DNA of 64,000 bases, from positions 496,001 to 560,000 of the forward strand of contig NZ_JABRWQ010000004.1 in the NCBI RefSeq assembly GCF_013249065.1. The letters run 5' to 3'. This document shows, piece by piece, positions 60,903-64,000 of this stretch. The notes under the pieces were generated by a model. The model was not told where the DNA came from. It was given only the letters and a program-made list of their open reading frames with translations, and did no database searches. Position 1 is the first letter of the stretch; every line of letters starts with the position of its first letter. The translations under genes and the position numbers were made by a program. Source of the stretch: Winogradskyella litoriviva (GTDB taxonomy: Bacteria > Bacteroidota > Bacteroidia > Flavobacteriales > Flavobacteriaceae).

Positions 60903-61129
60903 TATTTTTTATTTTTTGATTTAAGATTTAATTTCAGCATGCGAAGTTAAGGATAATTTTAATCAATAAAAATAATTAAGAATCCGTTAACATAGTTTTG
61001 TACGTTAAAACTTACTTATTAAGTGTTTTTAACCAAGAAATATTCAATTTTTACTAGGCTACATACCCAATGCTTAATAAAAAATATAACTAGATATAAT
61101 TCTGAAACACTGTATAATGTACTTTTCGT

Positions 61130-62074
61130 TTACATTAAACCTCTACCTGTTTTTAGGTATAAATTTTCGGCCTGGTATTCTTTTACTATTTTATCTAAAA
61201 TTCCATTAATAAATAAACTACTCTTTGGAGTGGAATATTCTTTAGCAATTTCTAGATATTCATTAATTGTAACTTTATACGGAATAGATGAAAATTTCTG
61301 AAATTCGCATAATGCCATTCTTAAAAGCACACCATCTATACTTGCTAAACGCTCGCTATCCCAATTAGTTGTTTTTTTTGAAATTTCTTCGGCAAACTTA
61401 GAATTATTAAGAAATGTTTTTTGTAACAATTCTTTTGCAAATTCTAAATCATCTTCATCTTTATATAATTCTGGTAATAAAGCTGTTTCTGGTGATGTTA
61501 ACTTTAACTTTCTTAATATTCTAAGAATAGCTGTATTAACAACGGGTAAATCATCAATCCAAGTTAATTTTTTGTCTTCAAAAAATTCATAAAGTTTTTC
61601 ATTAGGTGCTATAATCTCTGTAAAAACATCAATTATAAAATGCTTATCTTTTTTAAAGCTTGTTTCTTTTTCATCTGTATAAAATTTATACAAATCACTT
61701 TTTAATATGTCTTTAAAAATGATATCTACATATTCAAAATCTAAGTGCCAAAAATTTAGCTTACTACTAGAGATTGCTTCTTGTAGAATAGTATTACTAC
61801 TAATAAGATGTAATAATTGATTGTCTTGTAGTTTATGACTTAAGTTTTTATCTGCTTCAGATTTAACGATTTTATTTTTAATTTTCTCGTTATGATCTTT
61901 GCTCTTTTTATGGAGCTCTATAAGTAAAGCTACAACGGATAGATATAAATCATACATGCTATCTAAACTGTGAAGTAAGAACTTCTGCTCTTTTATTAAA
62001 TCATCACTTTCGGTACCTTTAAAAGCATACATAGATTGCATAACTTTTATTCTAATGTGTCTTCTGTTTAGCAT
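61130..62074 (-). CDS. nusB: Transcription antitermination factor NusB
   Basis: 314 residues, about twice the size of E. coli NusB; the core motif is at the C terminus (VNTAILRILRKL, IPYKVTINEYLEIAKEYSTPKSSLFINGILDKI), with a long N-terminal helical extension seen also in other Bacteroidota. N-terminal MLNRRHIRIKVMQSMYAF is a typical start. Works in ribosomal RNA transcription antitermination. Confidence 0.93.
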   Translation of the reverse strand: MLNRRHIRIKVMQSMYAFKGTESDDLIKEQKFLLHSLDSMYDLYLSVVALLIELHKKSKDHNEKIKNKIVKSEADKNLSHKLQDNQLLHLISSNTILQEAISSSKLNFWHLDFEYVDIIFKDILKSDLYKFYTDEKETSFKKDKHFIIDVFTEIIAPNEKLYEFFEDKKLTWIDDLPVVNTAILRILRKLKLTSPETALLPELYKDEDDLEFAKELLQKTFLNNSKFAEEISKKTTNWDSERLASIDGVLLRMALCEFQKFSSIPYKVTINEYLEIAKEYSTPKSSLFINGILDKIVKEYQAENLYLKTGRGLM

Positions 62075-62102
62075 GTGTAAGAACTAACTTTAATTTTGGT
62101 TA

Positions 62103-62137
62103 TTAAAAAAAGGTGAAACTTATTAAAGTTTCACCTT
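62103..62137 (-). terminator. Terminator of leucine dehydrogenase gene
   Basis: Perfect 11-bp stem aaggtgaaact/agtttcacctt with a 6-base loop, followed on the minus strand by seven Ts. Confidence 0.8.
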
Positions 62138-62182
62138 GCAAAAATACTATTAATTAATTTTTATTTGAGAATTAAAATGCGA

Positions 62183-63286
62183 CTATTTTAATTTTTCTTG
62201 TTTTCTTATTTCAATACGCTCTTTAGCAATGTTTAACGCTGCTGTGTGCGTTGTAAGGTCATTTATTTTAGCGTTATCCAAAATTTCGAGTGTTGTATTG
62301 TAAATATTCTCCGTTTTACGCATTATTTCTTGTCTTCCATAATTCTCTAACTCTGCATAAACATTAATAATTCCGCCTGCATTAATTAAAAAATCTGGAG
62401 CATAAACAATGCCACGATTTTTTAAAATAAGTCCGTGTTTGGCCTCTTCTGCCAATTGATTGTTTGCAGCACCTGCTATTATTTTTGCCTTTAATTTATA
62501 AACAGTATCATCATTAATTGTTGCACCTAATGCACAAGGTGCATAGATATCCATTTCTTCATTATAAATATCATTTCCTTTATAAATAGAAACGCCATAT
62601 TTATCGCGTACTTCCTCTAAGCGTTCTTGGTTAATGTCGGTAATAGTAACATGAGCACCTTCATTCATTAAATGCTCAACAAGTCCTTCTCCTACATTTC
62701 CTATGCCTTCAACAAATATATTTTTATCTTCTAAAACATCTGATCCATATTGAAACTTTGCAGCAGCCTTCATTCCCATAAAAACACCATAAGCAGTAAT
62801 TGGCGAAGGATTTCCTGCACCACCTTTACTCTGAGAAATTCCGGTTACAAAAGGTGTTACCTCTCTTACTGTATCCATATCTTCTGTAGTCATCCCAACA
62901 TCTTCGGCTGTAATATAACGACCACTTAAAGAGTGAACAAATTCTCCAAAACGCCTCATTAATTCTGGTGTTTTCTGCGTTTTAGCATCACCAATTATAA
63001 CAGCTTTACCGCCTCCGAGATTTAAACCTGTAATGGCTGATTTAAAGGTCATTCCACGCGATAAACGTAAAACATCATTTAGTGCTTCCCATTCATTTGC
63101 ATAGTTCCACATTCTTGTACCACCTAAAGCTGGTCCTAAAACTGTATTATGAATACCAATTATCGCTTTTAAACCAGTATCTTTGTCATTGCAAAAAACA
63201 ATTTGCTCATGATCGTCAAAAGAGTGTTGACCAAAAACGGGATCCATTTTCTTTAAGTCCTTTGAAGTTATAATTTCTGAAGTCAT
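62183..63286 (-). CDS. Leucine dehydrogenase (Glu/Leu/Phe/Val family)
   Basis: 367 residues from the ATG at 63286 (MTSEIITSKDLKKMDPVFG is the family start; the ATG at 63295 adds three residues). GGGKAVI holds the catalytic lysine; GPALGGTRMW and GIGNVGEGLVEHL (NAD-binding) follow. Oxidatively deaminates branched-chain amino acids; with HMG-CoA lyase it fits leucine catabolism. Confidence 0.94.
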   Translation of the reverse strand: MTSEIITSKDLKKMDPVFGQHSFDDHEQIVFCNDKDTGLKAIIGIHNTVLGPALGGTRMWNYANEWEALNDVLRLSRGMTFKSAITGLNLGGGKAVIIGDAKTQKTPELMRRFGEFVHSLSGRYITAEDVGMTTEDMDTVREVTPFVTGISQSKGGAGNPSPITAYGVFMGMKAAAKFQYGSDVLEDKNIFVEGIGNVGEGLVEHLMNEGAHVTITDINQERLEEVRDKYGVSIYKGNDIYNEEMDIYAPCALGATINDDTVYKLKAKIIAGAANNQLAEEAKHGLILKNRGIVYAPDFLINAGGIINVYAELENYGRQEIMRKTENIYNTTLEILDNAKINDLTTHTAALNIAKERIEIRKQEKLK

Positions 63287-63396
63287 TTTTATCATTAGAT
63301 ATTAGGGTGTTTATAGACTTTCTAAAAACAACATGCAAAAGTAAATTATAAATAGAGGATTAGCAAAATATTAACTATTAAATACGATTATCGTAA

Positions 63397-63404
63397 TACT
63401 TTTG
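63397..63404 (+). promoter_or_regulatory. ABC exporter -7 box (TACTTTTG)
   Basis: TAnnTTTG match 16 bases upstream of the ABC exporter ATG; no good -33 element. Confidence 0.4.
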
Positions 63405-63420
63405 TCCTACGAAATACAAT

Positions 63421-64000
63421 ATGAAAGCACTAAAACACCTAAATAAGTACTTTTTAAAATATAGATATCGCCTAATTATTGGTGTAATCATCACTATAAT
63501 CTCTAAGATATTTGCACTTTTTACGCCTCGCTTAGTTGGTGCTTCAATTAACGTTGTCTCTGATTATTTGGATGGAAATATTTCAAAAGCAATTTTTAAA
63601 AGCGAACTTTTAACCAATGTAATCTACTTGGTAGGAGCGGCTGTAATTGCAGGTTTATTTACTTTTTTAATGCGGCAAACCATTATAAATGTGTCTCGTT
63701 ATATAGAATATGATTTAAAAAATGAAATTTATAAGCATTATCAAGTACTCTCACTAAGTTTTTATAAATCTAACCGAACAGGTGATTTAATGAATCGTAT
63801 TAGTGAAGATGTTGGTAAAGTGAGAATGTATGTAGGTCCTGCAATAATGTATACTATAAATACAATTACTTTATTTGCTGTGGCTGTAATTTATATGGCA
63901 GATCGTTCGCCATCATTAACTCTATATACCTTATTACCCTTACCTATTCTATCGGTTGCCATTTATAAATTAAGTCGGTTAATAAATCACAGAAGTACTA
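63421..64000 (+). CDS. ABC transporter permease/ATPase (exporter), C terminus outside window
   Basis: 193 codons from the ATG at 63421, open to the right edge. Four transmembrane helices so far, with the exporter membrane-domain pattern (YHVLSLSFYKSNRTGDLMNRISEDV-like: SFYKSNRTGDLMNRIS, coupling helix). The ATP-binding half is beyond the window. Heterodimeric or homodimeric exporter of unknown substrate; divergent from leucine dehydrogenase, a frequent flavobacterial arrangement. Confidence 0.9.
   Translation, partial: MKALKHLNKYFLKYRYRLIIGVIITIISKIFALFTPRLVGASINVVSDYLDGNISKAIFKSELLTNVIYLVGAAVIAGLFTFLMRQTIINVSRYIEYDLKNEIYKHYQVLSLSFYKSNRTGDLMNRISEDVGKVRMYVGPAIMYTINTITLFAVAVIYMADRSPSLTLYTLLPLPILSVAIYKLSRLINHRST

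Overview
The window is AT-rich chromosomal DNA from a member of the Bacteroidota, most likely a marine Flavobacteriaceae. The evidence is the Bacteroidota-type promoter box TAnnTTTG ahead of many genes, very few recognisable Shine-Dalgarno sequences, several TTG/GTG starts, a very high density of Sec lipoproteins, and family content typical of flavobacteria (DUF5686 and carboxypeptidase-regulatory-domain proteins, YtxJ, DUF1573/YajC/NusB next to leucine dehydrogenase, a class-2 DHODH, a PL7 alginate lyase). I see no phage, IS element, CRISPR array, tRNA or rRNA operon. One RNA gene, the small SRP RNA, is present.

Layout. 1-4303 (minus) is the N-terminal 1434 codons of a giant exported protein: FG-GAP repeats, then two copies of a PKD-like domain plus a 25-residue repeat array; its C terminus lies outside the window. 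4.6-9.8 kb holds an S41 protease lipoprotein, an Lrp/AsnC regulator divergent from a Cys/Met PLP lyase, and an NhaC-type antiporter. 10.0-15.7 kb is rich in oxidative-stress genes (peroxiredoxin-thioredoxin-small conserved protein; katG-ankyrin) around an orphan alginate lyase. 15.8-22.9 kb has a DUF2007 protein, an ABC-F ATPase, a thioredoxin-fold lipoprotein without active-site cysteines, a small transaldolase and an SDR. The SRP RNA lies at 23 kb. 23.2-36.7 kb carries glutaminyl cyclase, a thioesterase, a beta-helix lipoprotein, a GT35-like phosphorylase with an altered cofactor-lysine motif, glyA, fumarylacetoacetase, a large RluA-type synthase and YtxJ. 36.9-48.9 kb has clpB, the nucleoside-salvage pair deoC-deoD, smpB, a DUF5686 outer-membrane protein and pcm. 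49-56.6 kb has guaB, a three-gene porin/FMN-binding/membrane-protein operon, HMG-CoA lyase, a membrane HExxH protein, LysE and pyrD. 56.7-64 kb has a universal stress protein, pepT, DUF2200 and DUF1801/YdeI proteins, yajC-DUF1573-nusB, leucine dehydrogenase and the start of an ABC exporter.

Most of the content is housekeeping. Amino-acid catabolism recurs (leucine dehydrogenase, HMG-CoA lyase, fumarylacetoacetase, Cys/Met lyase), as does thiol and peroxide defence (Prx, Trx, KatG, YtxJ). I do not see a large undescribed defence or mobile system. The best candidates for something new are the porin/flavoprotein/4-TM operon (50648-52946), the phosphorylase homologue lacking the PLP lysine (27421-29061), the modular giant surface protein (1-4303), and a 39-codon small ORF (18702-18821). 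Reading frames missing from a simple complete-ORF scan, because they run off the window, are the giant protein at the left edge and the ABC transporter at the right edge. Several starts were moved from upstream TTG/GTG codons to internal ATGs on family and signal-peptide grounds.
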